Both the position numbers and the translations under genes were made by a program. Positions 43,918-55,356 of a stretch of 64,000 nucleotides of DNA are shown piece by piece (positions within the stretch are counted from its first letter, which is position 1; the number at the start of each line of letters is the position of its first letter). The notes under the pieces are model-generated. The model saw only the letters and a program-made list of their open reading frames with translations. It was not told where the DNA came from and did no database searches. The DNA comes from Nannochloropsis salina CCMP1776 (Eukaryota > Sar > Eustigmatophyceae > Eustigmatales > Monodopsidaceae): positions 916,230-980,229 of the forward strand of contig SDOX01000021.1 of assembly GCA_004565275.1 (NCBI GenBank), written 5' to 3'.

Positions 43918-46027
43918 CTACACGGTCCCCCACCCACCTTCCCCCTCCCGTCGCCCCCCTTCCACGTCCCCTTCTCCCATGAACTGGCTCACTGAGAGCT
44001 TCTCCAGCAGCCTCACCAAAGACTTGGCCCGCTTCTTGTGCCTCTTCCTCTCCTCCGTGTCCCCGATCCAGTTCTCACCCAGGGCGAACCGGTGCAGACA
44101 GGCCGTCAGTGTCTCGGTCAGGCTGAAAGGCTCCTTCGACACTGCCACCCGCCGCACCGCCCTCAGGACCTCTTGGTCCGGCTGCTTTCTCTCGTCCAGA
44201 AAATCGGCCCAAAAGACGCGAAAAAAGGACGCAGCCACAGCCCCGACACTCGCCACGTCCACCACCTTCAACACCGCTAGAGACAGCCAGCCCTTCGCTA
44301 TCAGGTGGCTGAGAGCCCTGGCAAGGTTCACGGCCTTGTGGCCCCCTGCCGCCCTTCTCTCTACCTTTCCCCCGCCCGGAGTGCTCCGACCCTCCGCGTC
44401 GTCCGCTCCAAAGCCAGCATTCTCCTGGTCCAATACCTTGAAAGCGTCCCAATAGGTGAGCTGAATGGTGAATTTGTATTTATCGTGGTACTCGCACAGT
44501 CGTCCTAGCAAGTACGCGTAGTACGGATTGTAGGCCCGCTCCTGCCCCAGGCAATCCACGATGACCCGCACCACCTCCCGTTCCTGCTTGTCGCTCAAGT
44601 TCAGGCGCATCAGGCGTTCGAAGGCGTCCTGGTAGTCGCAGGCGGTCATGACGCTCGCGAAAATCGCCCGTCTCACGTCCGTGTTCATGCGCTGCCTCGA
44701 CGCCAAGGAGTTGATCTTCTCCTGCAGGCTCGAGCTCACGGGACTCGCGGCGGCCATCGGAAACCCTTGCCCCAGGCCTGCGACACCCAGCTGCCCCCCC
44801 TCGCCCCTCCCCGCCTCCTTCCCCGCCCAGGCGGCTCCCACGCGCCACCACCGGCCGCGGGAAGCCGAGTCGCGCATGTCCTCCCAAGAGACGTGCAGGG
44901 TCTCCCCGCTCTCTCCCCCGCCCTGGCCTTTGCCGACCCCCCCGCCGCCCCTCGCCCGGAGCACCAGCTTGCGAAGACGCTGCGTGCGTTCTCCTTCCTG
45001 GAGCTGGGCCTGTCGGCGCTTGTTGTTCTTCAAGTCGTTCAGGGTCTCGAGCATGTGCCGGACCCGGGCATTGACGTCCCCCTCTCCGGCCCCCACCGAG
45101 GCCGCGCGCTCCTGCACCGCCAGCACGATGTCCTTGAGCGCCCGTGGGTCGTCCGCCCTCAGCTGAGGCCCGGCCGTGCGCAGGAGCAGGAGGAGGAGCT
45201 CCACGTCCCTCTCTCCCAGGGGGCCCACCAGCTCGCGGATCAAGCCGTAGACGAGGGTGCAAGCCACCACCCCGAAGGAGTATAGGTAGGCAAGAATGAG
45301 GACCAGGTTGTCCAGGCGACGGGCCAGGCCCGCCTCGACAGCCTCCCTCTCCTCCTCGTCCTCCCCTCCGTCCCCATCCCCTAACGCCAGCAGCCGCTTC
45401 CGCGCCGTGTGGTACTCCTGACAGACTCGCTCCAGCACATGCGCCCCCAACTCCCCTCCCCCGCCCCCCCCGGCCATGTGCACGCCCCCCACCAGGGCCG
45501 TGTGCGTGGGCACCAAGCCCTTCATCACCTGGGCTTCGCTCACGCACGTCTGCAGCAGCCTCTCGGTCAGGAGCGCGTGCATGCGCCTCCGCGGGTGCCG
45601 TGCATAGAGGGCGCTGACGTCTCGGATGCTCGTCTCCAGGTTCGCCTCCGAAACCCGGTTCGCGAGCCCGTTCAAGGTGCGACGAAGGAGCAAAAACTCG
45701 GCGCTCGTGGTGTCCTCGGGATCCTCCCCTCCTTGTCCCTCCCCCGTCCTCCGCCCGGACCGCAAGTGCGGGGGGAGGTACTTGCCCGGGGCGTCGGTCC
45801 CTGCCGGAGCCTCGAGGGGCCGCCCGTAGATGTCCTCCCCCCGCACCGGGCGATAGGCGTGGGCGACCACTTCCCGGGTCTCAGGCGGGGGCTCGAGGGC
45901 GGCGGCGGCGGCGGAGGAGGAGCCGGCGGCATGCTCATCATCTTCTTCTTCACCTCCCTCCTCCTCTTCTTCCTCCTCTTCTTCCTCCTCTTCTTCATCC
46001 TCTTCTTCCTTCTCTTCTTCCTCCTCT

Positions 46028-46062
<35 letters not shown>

Positions 46063-47076
46063 TTCTTCCTCCTCTTCTTCCTCCTCCACCTCCTCGTCGT
46101 CGTCCTCCTCCTCCTCGCTGCTCCAGAAATCTGGTATCTCGCCATCCTTTTCCGCAAGTTTCGCTTGCCCATTCTCCTCCTCCCCTTCCCCCCCTTTTCC
46201 TTCCCACGACAGACCACCCTCTCCCTCAAAGTCCTCCTCGGCATCACCCAAATCCACTTCGTAATCCCAGCCCCCTTCCTCCTCTTCCTCTTTCTCGCCC
46301 CCTCTACCTCCTTCAGCGCCCCTTTCTTTTCCTTGCTGTGCCAAGAGCAGTCTCTCTAGCCCACTTCCGCCCCTGCCTCTTCCCGCTGACTCCGCTCTCC
46401 TCCCCCCCTCCCCCGTGTCCGAGGAACCCGTCGCTCCACCCACCAAGGAGGAGATCCGATCCGTTGCCTCCAGGAGGTCCCCAATACTCTCGTCGAAGCC
46501 CTCGTACTTCATCAGGTCCTTCATTAGCTTCTTCTCCTTCTTCCCTCTGTCTTTTCCTGAGAGACCCAGCTTTCGCTCCAGGTAGCGTATCTCCTCATCC
46601 TCCGCCAGGATGAAAGGATCCCTCCGGTCAGATGCGGGCACGCGACTTTTTCCCTCTTCAGCTTTGCTCTTTTTGCTATTTTTGTTTTGACTGACTTCAA
46701 GACCTGAAGCAGCTCCACCGCTGGGTGTAGAATGGGAAGATATTCCAGCCCGAGCCCGCTGCACGAGTCCTAACGTTTTGCGAAGTGACAAGCCATTACT
46801 GTCTGCTTGACGGGAGGCCATCTCCTGAGAAGGACGGGCGCGCTTCACACCCGCCTCGAGAGCAACCACGTTTGATTGCTGCCGCTTAGTCCCCGAGCTT
46901 ATCGCGACTTTTCGTTGCTTTTTTGCCGCACGTTCTTGTTTGCGAAGCTCTTTGCGAGATGGAGGCCTCCCTTTTTTTTTAACTTTCAATTTGCCGCCCG
47001 GGCTGAAACCAGTATCGCCCAGCATAAGCTCATGTTGAAGGACTGATGGCAGCCGCAAAGGGTCTTTCTTCCTCAT
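43918..47076 (-). CDS. NOM1: NOM1/Sgd1-like nucleolar MIF4G and MA3 protein
   Basis: 1052 residues in one exon from the ATG at 47074-47076 (MRKKDPLRLPSVL); the frame runs open further upstream but with no homologous sequence. The N-terminal third is basic and lysine-rich (KVKKKGRPPSRKELRKQERAAKKQRK), typical of nucleolar proteins, then comes a long acidic region with a poly-Glu tract at about residues 315-372 and KYLPPHLR. The MIF4G domain spans about 450-690 (LRRTLNGLANRVSEANLE, LYSFGVVACTLVYGLIREL), and the MA3 domain about 785-900 (RAIFASVMTACDYQDAFERLMRLNLSDKQEREVVRVIVDCL, YNPYYAYLLGRLCEYHDKYKFTIQ). Family members work with the DEAH/DEAD helicase eIF4A3-type factors in 18S rRNA production. 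It is divergent from phytochelatin synthase. Confidence 0.9.
45940..46110 (-). repeat. Poly-Glu coding microsatellite in NOM1
   Basis: A long TTC/TCC run on the plus strand encodes an almost pure Glu tract within the NOM1 reading frame. The frame stays open through it, so the repeat length is kept in multiples of three. Confidence 0.8.
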
Positions 47077-47598
47077 GCTGTACGTACGATTCGAACAGGC
47101 ACGAAACCAAAAAGAATCACAGCGCTTAGAATATCGGAAGTGAGAGTCTGGGCTGCGCAGCGAGTTCCAAATGGTCGGGAAGGTGCTTGTCACAATCCCT
47201 ATCAACAGATGACAAATTACCAAGAGATTAGGTATCAAACGAGCGAAAGCATGCACCGCATATTCCGTGATGCACAATGTCACAAAATGCCATTGAGTCC
47301 TTCGACCTCAAGGGGGGGCTGAGGAACAATCTGTGGATACGAAAGCAGGGCGGCGCCTATGTCTCATGGCACACGACAGCACTCGCACACGCCATGGCAC
47401 GCGCTCCCCCCTGCATCCCTTTTTTTGTCTTTTATGCTTCCTCTGCTTGCGCGCAACGGCGCATAAGCTGTACGCGATCCTGATATGTATTCCACTCTCT
47501 TGTCCATCTCTCAGGGGCGCTTTTAAAACCTCCCTTCGGCCCCTTCGCCTTTTCCACGCACAGGCCCTTCCTCTTGCGACCTTATCGCGCCAGGTTTC
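47077..47598. other. Divergent promoter, NOM1 / phytochelatin synthase
   Basis: A 522-bp gap between two start codons. A metal-response element was not recognised by eye. No gene was seen. Confidence 0.4.
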
Positions 47599-49359
47599 AT
47601 GAATCCCTTGCATGGTTTTCGGAGAGTCGTAGCCCTTGGCTCAACAAAGCATCCAGCTTTGAGATGCTTGCGCTGCTTGGCTAGCATGTCGGCCCACCAA
47701 CACAGTTCCCCCGACACAGCCGCCACTACGAGCCCTTCCGTCAGCTTCTACGAGCAAAGCTCAACCCCCTCATCCACGCCATTTTCAAGGGGGGTGTCTC
47801 CACCAGTATCGAGAAAGAATGACATGGGTGTCACTGAAGCGCTACCATCGGACTTTCGACAGCACGTCGAACCTGAAACCTCCTCAGCCCAGGTGTCTCG
47901 CCCCCACAGTGCTAGTGAGGGGGACAAGGCGGTCGTGATTCATAACAGCGCCAAATCCATCGTACAAAGCTTTTACAGACGGCAACTTCCTACGTCACAT
48001 TGCGTCCCATTCAATTCCTCGGAGGGTCGGCGCCTGTTTCAGGAGGCATTGATGCAGGGCGGGTTGGAGAGCTACTTTCCCTTGTCCGAGCAGTTCAAAA
48101 CTCAGGACGATCCCGCTTTTTGTGGCCTGGGGGCATTAACGATGGTGTTGAACGCTTTGGCGATCGATCCAGGCAGGACATGGAAAGGCCCGTGGCGCTG
48201 GTTCGACGAAAGCATGCTTGAGTGCTGCGAACCCCTGGAAGTGGTCCGAGAGCGCGGGATCTGCCTAGGGAAGCTCGACTGTCTGGCGCGCTGCAATGGG
48301 GCTACCACCGTCCTTAAGTACGGAGACAGCACGGGGCTCGATGAGTTCCGGAGGGACATCATTCGAACGACGGGAGGGGGAAGGGAAGCTTGCCATGGAG
48401 GAGGAAAAGAGGGAGCGACGGACTTTTCTCGTGTCCCCGGCACATTGGCCCGCGCTGAACATACTAGTGGTTCCGAACAAACGCACGTGCAGTACGAACA
48501 GCAGGACTTGCTCGTCGTTGGCTACAACAGGCAGGTGCTGGGGCAGACAGGGTCGGGCCACTTTTCGCCCGTTGGGGGTTACCACGCAGGGAGGGACATG
48601 GCGCTGATCATGGACGTTGCCCGCTTCAAGTACCCGCCGCACTGGGTTCCGGTCCCTTTGCTCTGGGAGGCCATGCAGACTGTGGACCCGGAGACGCAGC
48701 GCTCGCGCGGCTACATGGTGGTGGCGAAAGGGATGGTCTCGGAGAGCTTGCTCTTTACCATCGACAAGTCGCGGTACGAGGAATTCAAGGACCTAGCCTC
48801 TTGGATTCGAAAGGCGGCCGAAAGGCTACCCCTTTTGATGGAGGCTGAGATGACTAGAAATGCGGGGATGCCGGGAGGAGAAAGCGGGGGAACCGTGGGA
48901 GCAGCCCGACTCGATCATGACAGGCTGTTGCCTTTGTTCTTAGAGTCATTGCCCGCGAGCATTGCCAGCATGTTTGTCACCATACATGAGTCATTTTGCC
49001 TTCGATATTCGGAGAAGCATCTCAAGTCCATAGGTGACCTGCTGGGGGCAATAGAGGCGCATCCCATCTACGAGACCATGGGGGCACAGCACGAAGCTCG
49101 CTTGGATCGCTTTCGCACCCCTTGTAGTCGTCGACACGTTGCTGCAGAGGAGGCATGTTGCGCGGGAAAGGTAGTAAACGAGCGCCACGTCCTCACCATT
49201 CTTTATATTTCGATGCTTGAGTGGGTGTGCCAGCGTCAAAAGTGGTCAATATTTGGCCTCTTTCCGGCTCAAACGTTACACAGTCCACCTTTGCAGCTGG
49301 AAGTAGCTCAATTGAAGCGGAAAATTGCTGCCATGGCAGATGAAATGGGACCAAGGTGA
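47599..49359 (+). CDS. PCS: Phytochelatin synthase
   Basis: A 586-residue, single-exon protein. The catalytic papain-like domain is at about residues 110-410 and keeps the triad: C175 in DPAFCGLGALTMVLNAL, H321 in SGHFSPVGGYH and D339 in LIMDVARFKYPPHW. The His-Asp spacing (18) equals that of plant PCS1, while Cys-His spacing is about 40 residues longer because of an insert (TTGGGREACHGGG...). GRTWKGPWRWFDESML is the usual structural block. The enzyme joins gamma-Glu-Cys units of glutathione into phytochelatins in a metal-activated transpeptidation. The first 100 residues are a Ser/Thr-rich extension that may be a presequence. The C-terminal half carries few cysteines compared with the plant metal-sensing domain, including CC pairs near residues 213 and 527. 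Confidence 0.93.
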   Translation: MNPLHGFRRVVALGSTKHPALRCLRCLASMSAHQHSSPDTAATTSPSVSFYEQSSTPSSTPFSRGVSPPVSRKNDMGVTEALPSDFRQHVEPETSSAQVSRPHSASEGDKAVVIHNSAKSIVQSFYRRQLPTSHCVPFNSSEGRRLFQEALMQGGLESYFPLSEQFKTQDDPAFCGLGALTMVLNALAIDPGRTWKGPWRWFDESMLECCEPLEVVRERGICLGKLDCLARCNGATTVLKYGDSTGLDEFRRDIIRTTGGGREACHGGGKEGATDFSRVPGTLARAEHTSGSEQTHVQYEQQDLLVVGYNRQVLGQTGSGHFSPVGGYHAGRDMALIMDVARFKYPPHWVPVPLLWEAMQTVDPETQRSRGYMVVAKGMVSESLLFTIDKSRYEEFKDLASWIRKAAERLPLLMEAEMTRNAGMPGGESGGTVGAARLDHDRLLPLFLESLPASIASMFVTIHESFCLRYSEKHLKSIGDLLGAIEAHPIYETMGAQHEARLDRFRTPCSRRHVAAEEACCAGKVVNERHVLTILYISMLEWVCQRQKWSIFGLFPAQTLHSPPLQLEVAQLKRKIAAMADEMGPR

Positions 49360-49914
49360 TGAAGTGTACCGATAATAAAACAGTGAGATAGGTAATAGAA
49401 ACGCAGTATCGATATGGGTCAAGTAAAGAAGCTCGACTGTGATGCAATGTGTGGAACGTATCCTGTCCCTCTTTCCTGCGTTTCCACACACAGAACAGGA
49501 AAAACTATGAAATTGTGCTCTTCGTCCGAGTTTTTTAACCACACCCACTCGCACCAACACCACCACCCTAATATCTGAGTATCTACCCTTGCTTCCCAGG
49601 AAGTAGCTAGAATAACCTCCTCACCCCCCTCTCCTAATCTCGAAAGCCGCAAGCCCTCCGCCTACCAAATCTGTAGAAAGCAAATGTATTGAAATGTGCA
49701 CGAGCCAAGCTACATCTTTCTGTTTCACTCGAAAACGTATATCTGCACAATTTAAATAGGCTATCGCCGGCCCTTTACGATTGCTTCGAGCACTGCCTTG
49801 TAGTGGACTGCACAGGGCAACGCATCTCCTACGAAGCATCGCACCCTTATACATTCGTAGCTCCTTCCTCTCCTGTCCCCCAGAAAAGTCAAACTTTACG
49901 TGTTACTTTCTTAA
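49360..49914. other. Intergenic, PCS / phosphoglycerate mutase
   Basis: A gap of 555 bp between two plus-strand genes: the PCS 3' UTR, then the mutase promoter. No gene was recognised. Confidence 0.4.
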
Positions 49915-52530
49915 ATGCTTACGATGTGCCGGCTATTGCACACTCAACCTCGCAAGACACTCTTGCACAAGCTATTTTTTAGGGTTGCGATCTTGGGGGC
50001 CATCATTTCACTTAGGCCCGCAAGCGCTTTCTTGTCCCCATTGGTCCCGAGATGTAGCTTTACATCCCGCCATGAAGTCTCATCCACTATAGTGTGCATG
50101 ATGGCACCTCACCGAGTACATGGTGTCGACAGTATGTGGAATTCGCTCCATCACGGAATCAACACGACTTTCGTTTCCGAGATCGAGGACGACGTGTTTG
50201 CGGGATCAAACTCCTGGGCTAAGAAGGTTTACAGAGCACTTAACGCCGCCACAAAGCGCAAGGAACCCGGCACATTGATCATGATCCGCCACGGAGAGTC
50301 CATGCTGAATTACAACAAGACATTCACGGGTTGGATCGACGCGGACCTGAACGAAAGGGGCATTCGGGAGACGGAGCACTCGGCACGCTTGCTGATGGAG
50401 CGTGGCTACGAAATTGACGTCACCTACACCTCACGCCTAAAGCGCGCTATTCGATCGAGTTGGATCCTCATGACGGAGCTGGGGCAGATCTATCGGCCCG
50501 TGTACAAATCCTGGCGCCTGAACGAGAGGATGTACGGAGCCCTCGAAGGCATGAGCAAGCCCGGGCTGGCCGAGGAGCTGGGGGAGGAAGTGGTCCAGGC
50601 ATTCCGCACGGGACTAACCACGACGCCTCCCCCGATGACGCCCGACCACCCCCACTGGCACATGCACGAGAAGAAGTACGCGGACGTGAAGCCGGAGGAG
50701 ATCCCCGTCACCGAGTCCCTGCAGGACACCATGGAGCGGACCTTGCCCCTGTGGGAATCGCGCATCCTCCCAGACCTGCGCTCGGGCCGCACCGTCATGA
50801 TCGTGGCGCACGCGAACTCGCTCCGGGGCATCGTCAAGCACATCGACAACCTGAACCAGACGGAGATCCAGTCGGTGGCCATTCCCAACGGAATCCCCCT
50901 CGTCTACAAGTTCGACAAGAACATGGTGCCCATCGAGCAAGAGGGAGCGGTCTCGCCCCTGACGGGAGAGTTCCTCGAGAAGAAAGGACTTCTGCGCGCA
51001 GCCCTTGCGAAAGAGGCAGAGCTGGCCGCCTCCGTGCCTGGGTACTCCACCGACGGGGGTGGGTTCCGAGGCAACGCCAACTTGCCCGTGATGGACGCGC
51101 GCTTGCGGGGCCTGGCCAAGCTCTCAGAAGCCCGGCAACTCATCGCAGCCACCAGTTTGGGAGTCACCCCCCCGCTTGCTCCCCTTCCCCAGGCAGTGCC
51201 AGCGACTCGCGTGGCTTACCCTCGCCTGGTGGTCCCCAAAGCCGCGTCTTCGCCGCCGAGTGCTGGGGCACCGGGTGCGAAGGACCCGCAAGAGCATGAC
51301 CAAATCATCGTCATCATGCGCCACGGGAAGACCGAGTACAACAAGCTCGGCGTATTCACGGGCTGGGAAGACGCCCCCTTGGCCAACGAGGGTCGGATCG
51401 AGGCGCGGAACGCGGGGAAGCTCCTGAAGCGGCACGGCATCGAGCTCGACGTCGTCTACACCTCCTGGCTCTCCCGGGCTATTGAGACGGCCTGGTTGAT
51501 TGTGGACGAGCTGGACTGCCTCTGGGTGCCGATTGTCAAGTCCTGGCGGCTGAACGAGGTGGGACGGGAGGGTTGCCAGGGAGGGTCGATGAGGGGGTGG
51601 GGTTCTTACATGTGCGACTTGTCAGATTGAAGCGTTTGCATGCATGGCCGGAATCTGTTATTCTCGCCTGCACGCCTGCTCTGACCCTCCTTCTTTCCTC
51701 TCTCTGGCTGCCAGCGACATTACGGCGCCCTGACAGGCCTCTCCAAGAAAATGATTGCCCAGCGCCACGGAGAGGCCAAATTTAAACGCTGGCGACGCTC
51801 CTATGCCACACGGCCACCCGAGGTGTCTTCCTTCTCGTCCCACTACCCCGGCAACGACGACCGATACGTGAAATATGCGGAAGACATGCGGGTCTCGGTC
51901 CGGGAGACGCTGATTCGGTCACTCTCCGACATGCGCGTGAAGATCCACCGGAAGTTTCCCAAGGCGGAGAGCTTGAAAGACTGCATGAGCAGGACGATTC
52001 CTTTTTACACCGACCACATCGTACCGCAATCCGTCGCGAAGGGCAAGACGGTCCTGATAGCCTCCTCAGAGAACGCGATCCGAGGCTTGTTCATGCACCT
52101 GTGTGACATCCCCGCCGACCGCATCGCCGAGGTCGAGATTCCCACGGGCCTGCCGCTCGTCTACAACATTCGCAAGAGGTGCATCCAACTCCTAGAGACG
52201 GGCTTTGAGAACCCACAAGATCCATTGGGGCACTTAAATTTCGGCTCCTCGCCTGAGCTATTGTTCCAGCCTTGCAATGCCGAGCGGGACACGGAGTGCT
52301 TTTTGGGCGCCGACGGGAAGTCCTACAGGTACGATCCCCTGATCCGACTGGGGGAGGCAGAGAGGAGGAATTTGGAGGAGGAGATGATGGCGGAAGCGGA
52401 GGAAAAGGCCTCGTCTAAGCCTTCCAGCGGCCTTCCCTCTCCTTCATCCACTTCGTCTGCTCCTGCCGCTGCTGCGTCCGCCAAGGCGGCTGCTGCTGCC
52501 CCTCGGCCAACGGCGCCTGCTTCTGTGTAG
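49915..52530 (+). CDS. Plastid double-domain phosphoglycerate mutase
   Basis: Two exons, 49915..51558 and 51715..52530, with a 156-bp intron (AACGAG|GTGGGA to CCAG|CGACAT), 819 residues. The leader ends RPASA|FLSP, a heterokont plastid signal. Two dPGM-type domains follow. The first (about 120-350) is complete: IRHGESMLNYNKTFTGWIDADLNERG with H126, WRLNERMYGALEG and VAHANSLRG with H299. The second (about 465-700) has MRHGKTEYNKLGVFTGWEDAPLANEGR with H470 and WRLNE|RHYGALTGLSK, but at the second catalytic histidine it reads IASSENAIRG, placing Ser at 666. The reaction is 3-phosphoglycerate to 2-phosphoglycerate. The first domain should be active; the second probably is not, or works differently. 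The linker between domains is Pro/Ala-rich. Confidence 0.93.
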
Positions 52531-53226
52531 AGGCTATGTTTGTGTGAAGATGTAATGTATACACATTGACAGTATAGTGCGATAAATGGCAAAGAATCTC
52601 ATCATTTTTAGCAAGACTTCCCTTCTCAGCGAGCGCGGAAAAGGTTGCTTTCGCTTTAATTGCTTGTAATCTTAAGGCTTTTCGTATACGCTGCACACTA
52701 GAAATGAAAAAAAGGAAAAGAAGATATCCAAGACAAACAGAGATACTCCCCGCCAGTGTCGTGCATCGCATCGTGTGTGTATCTTTAACCGATGTCTGCC
52801 ACAGACAGAAGTGGGCGATGCTCATGAGCTTATCGAACGTCGTACGCCAAACGTCCATGGAGAAGTCAACCAGCCCTGCTTTGTCCTTGCAAAAATTACT
52901 AAAAAATCGTGAGCTAATGTCACATTGCGTATCAGGTCCGCCGGCCGGAGGATCGTGTGCCCTGCACTACGTACGGGATAAAAAAAATTGTACACGTGTA
53001 TCTGTCCCACCACTTTGATGGCCTCAACTTCTCTGCGCTGCACACTCATTAGAAGATAAAAACGACTGTTGGGCTCTACATTAGCTTGTACATGGTTGAA
53101 GCGCAGCGATGCCGGAGAGGATGGATCACTCGATAATTTGCCTGGACATCGCTTGCTTCAAACCTGGAACTTCCTATTTTGCGACGCCTTTCGGGAATCT
53201 TTGCCTTCCACCTCTTTCTGTTAGGG
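52531..53226. other. Convergent intergenic region
   Basis: Roughly 700 bp between the mutase and carotenoid oxygenase 3' ends. No gene was recognised. Confidence 0.4.
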
Positions 53227-55356
53227 TTACTGACCGTCCTTATTGCGTATCACATTTCCTGTCTGCTCACGCTCCGCCGGCACTGCTACCAGCAAGCCCG
53301 GAGCCCACTCACTGTGAATTCCCCAAGGCAGGGAATGCTGCAAATGGAGCTTGCATAGCGGCCCTGCAGCAATGTCCGCCGCGTTGAAGATACACAGAGA
53401 GCGTCGGCCCGTCAGAGCATTGAACTCGACCCCCATCCAATAGGAGTCGAGCTCTTCCTGCTCGCCACCCTTCCCTGGCTCGCATGATGCCCGCGGCGCC
53501 AGTACTCCCTCGCCCACCACAATGTGCTTCGTCCTGTCCTCAACGCTCAACTCACCACGAGTGTCGTCCCATTTCATGTCCACCGCGCTCAAAGAAAGAG
53601 GGGGCGACACGAACATCGAGGGCAGGGAGGAAGAAGATGCTTGTCGCGCTGCTGCCAATGCCGCTGCAGAGGAAGGCGCGTGCCAGCTTTCCACCAAGCC
53701 CGTGCCCAGATCCAGGTGGACGTATCCTTGCGGCGGCGACGAGACTCCTCGGTCATTGCACGCCATAGCCCACACGTGTCGCGGAGCCCCTTCCGCCTCG
53801 AACCGGGGGTGCACTTTGGGGAAGTCAAGGAAAGTCTTGGCCAAGGGTGGCACCGCCACGAATGAGGCTCTCTTTTGCTCCAAGTCCACGTCCAGGCGGT
53901 AGTAGCGGATGATAGGTAGACGGGAGAAGTCAGGGGCGCCGCGGTAGGTGTGCCCAAACATGTGGCCGTCGTCGTTGGCAGGCGAGAACAAAGACTTGTC
54001 CCAGCCCGCTGCGAAACCCACCAATTTGTTTCCTTCTTCCCCATCCCCTTCCACATCGAAGGCGTGACTCCAGTGAGTCATAAAGTAGGGTTCCATTTCG
54101 ATGGCCACAGGCGGCTTTCCAGCGTGCCTTCCCCCCGGACGAGGCACCAAATGGACCACGGCCCGCGCCTCTTCTTCCTTGACGGGGACCATGCACTCGC
54201 CGGGCCCTTTCAAACCCAAGACGCAGGGCAGCAAGTTCAAGCGAAAGGCGGACTGCATCCACACGTAGTAATTAGGTGTGACCACCCAGTCGTGTGGTGG
54301 AGATGGACAATCGGAAACGCGTATGGTCACGGGGGGAAAGGGCAGGTCAAAGGCCTCATCCCACTCGTAGAATGTCACTTCCAGACCGGCACCACGGCTT
54401 TCCGTCCTGTTTTTTTTCCCTTTGGCGCTCCGCCACAGACGAGGATCAGGTACACCAAAATGCTTTGGGAGTAAGGTCTTCCAGCTCCACCCGAGTAGGC
54501 GCTTCGTGGCCTTGTCGATACGAGGATGGGCCGTAAAAGCATGTCCACTTTTCTTCTGCAGTATGGCGTCCAGCACGGGATCCGCGGAGGTGATGGCCTC
54601 CCCTGGCCTCATTAGTCCACCAAAATCAAATTCACCCTTTGTCTCCAATGTCTGGGTGTCCAATTCGTGAGGCAGGGCAGTCTCGAAAGTGGACAAGAGC
54701 CTACCACCCCAGTAGAGAGGCTTGGTGTTACTCGGATTTTTGAACTTCATGTCGAATGCATTTAACGGGGGAAGTCGAATTTTAAAAAAACTGTCTTTGA
54801 ATGCGCTCCAGCCATGTCGACCTGTTTTCATTGTCCCGAATTGTCCTCGATAAAGGAACCGGTCTTCAACTTTCTCTTCCAAGTAGGCTTTCGTCTCAAT
54901 GAATCGTGCCTTCACATGCACCCTCCCCTTGTCGAAGGAGATAGCCGTCATGGCTCCGTCACCCTCCAACCAGCATTTTATTGGAACGCCGCCACGCTCA
55001 TATTTGCTGGGCCCGACTGTCAAGAAAGTTCCATGTAGATCTTCGGGAATAACCCCCTCCCAATCTTCTATCCAATAGTCCACGGCCTCATCCTCGTCCA
55101 AAGATGCAAAAAGCGATGCCCACGTGTCCAAATCAAAGTTGCCTGGCAGCTTTGAAGTCAGCGACAGGTCGCTCTTAAAAATGCTTTCGTGAGGAGGAAG
55201 AGGTGCGCAGGTTGGTTTGGTGGGAGCGAAAGGGGAGGTCGGGATGGAGGTTGTGGAGCGCGGCGGCTGTGGCTGCGACCCAGGAAACGATCGGACGACG
55301 TAGGGACAAAGAAAAGTAAGTAAAATGATGCATGCATTGGTTTTGACCGTTGCCAT
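53227..55356 (-). CDS. Carotenoid cleavage oxygenase (RPE65/CCD family), plastid-targeted
   Basis: A 709-residue, single-exon enzyme. The leader is a signal peptide ending VVRS|FPGSQ, a probable heterokont plastid entry signal, followed by a Pro/Ser/Thr-rich transit stretch. The seven-bladed propeller domain starts at about residue 90 (DYWIEDWEGVIPEDLHGTFLTVGPS). All four iron-binding histidines can be placed: H277 (FTAHPRID), H355 (SPPHDWVVTPNYYV), H428 (MTHWSHAFD) and H681 (GIHSEWA). Enzymes of this family use Fe(II) and O2 to cut carotenoid double bonds into apocarotenoids. The length exceeds the usual 500-600 because of the leader and insertions, one in blade 4 with GKKNRTE. The substrate and the cut position cannot be told. 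It is divergent from SPEF1. Confidence 0.9.
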   Translation of the reverse strand: MATVKTNACIILLTFLCPYVVRSFPGSQPQPPRSTTSIPTSPFAPTKPTCAPLPPHESIFKSDLSLTSKLPGNFDLDTWASLFASLDEDEAVDYWIEDWEGVIPEDLHGTFLTVGPSKYERGGVPIKCWLEGDGAMTAISFDKGRVHVKARFIETKAYLEEKVEDRFLYRGQFGTMKTGRHGWSAFKDSFFKIRLPPLNAFDMKFKNPSNTKPLYWGGRLLSTFETALPHELDTQTLETKGEFDFGGLMRPGEAITSADPVLDAILQKKSGHAFTAHPRIDKATKRLLGWSWKTLLPKHFGVPDPRLWRSAKGKKNRTESRGAGLEVTFYEWDEAFDLPFPPVTIRVSDCPSPPHDWVVTPNYYVWMQSAFRLNLLPCVLGLKGPGECMVPVKEEEARAVVHLVPRPGGRHAGKPPVAIEMEPYFMTHWSHAFDVEGDGEEGNKLVGFAAGWDKSLFSPANDDGHMFGHTYRGAPDFSRLPIIRYYRLDVDLEQKRASFVAVPPLAKTFLDFPKVHPRFEAEGAPRHVWAMACNDRGVSSPPQGYVHLDLGTGLVESWHAPSSAAALAAARQASSSSLPSMFVSPPLSLSAVDMKWDDTRGELSVEDRTKHIVVGEGVLAPRASCEPGKGGEQEELDSYWMGVEFNALTGRRSLCIFNAADIAAGPLCKLHLQHSLPWGIHSEWAPGLLVAVPAEREQTGNVIRNKDGQ

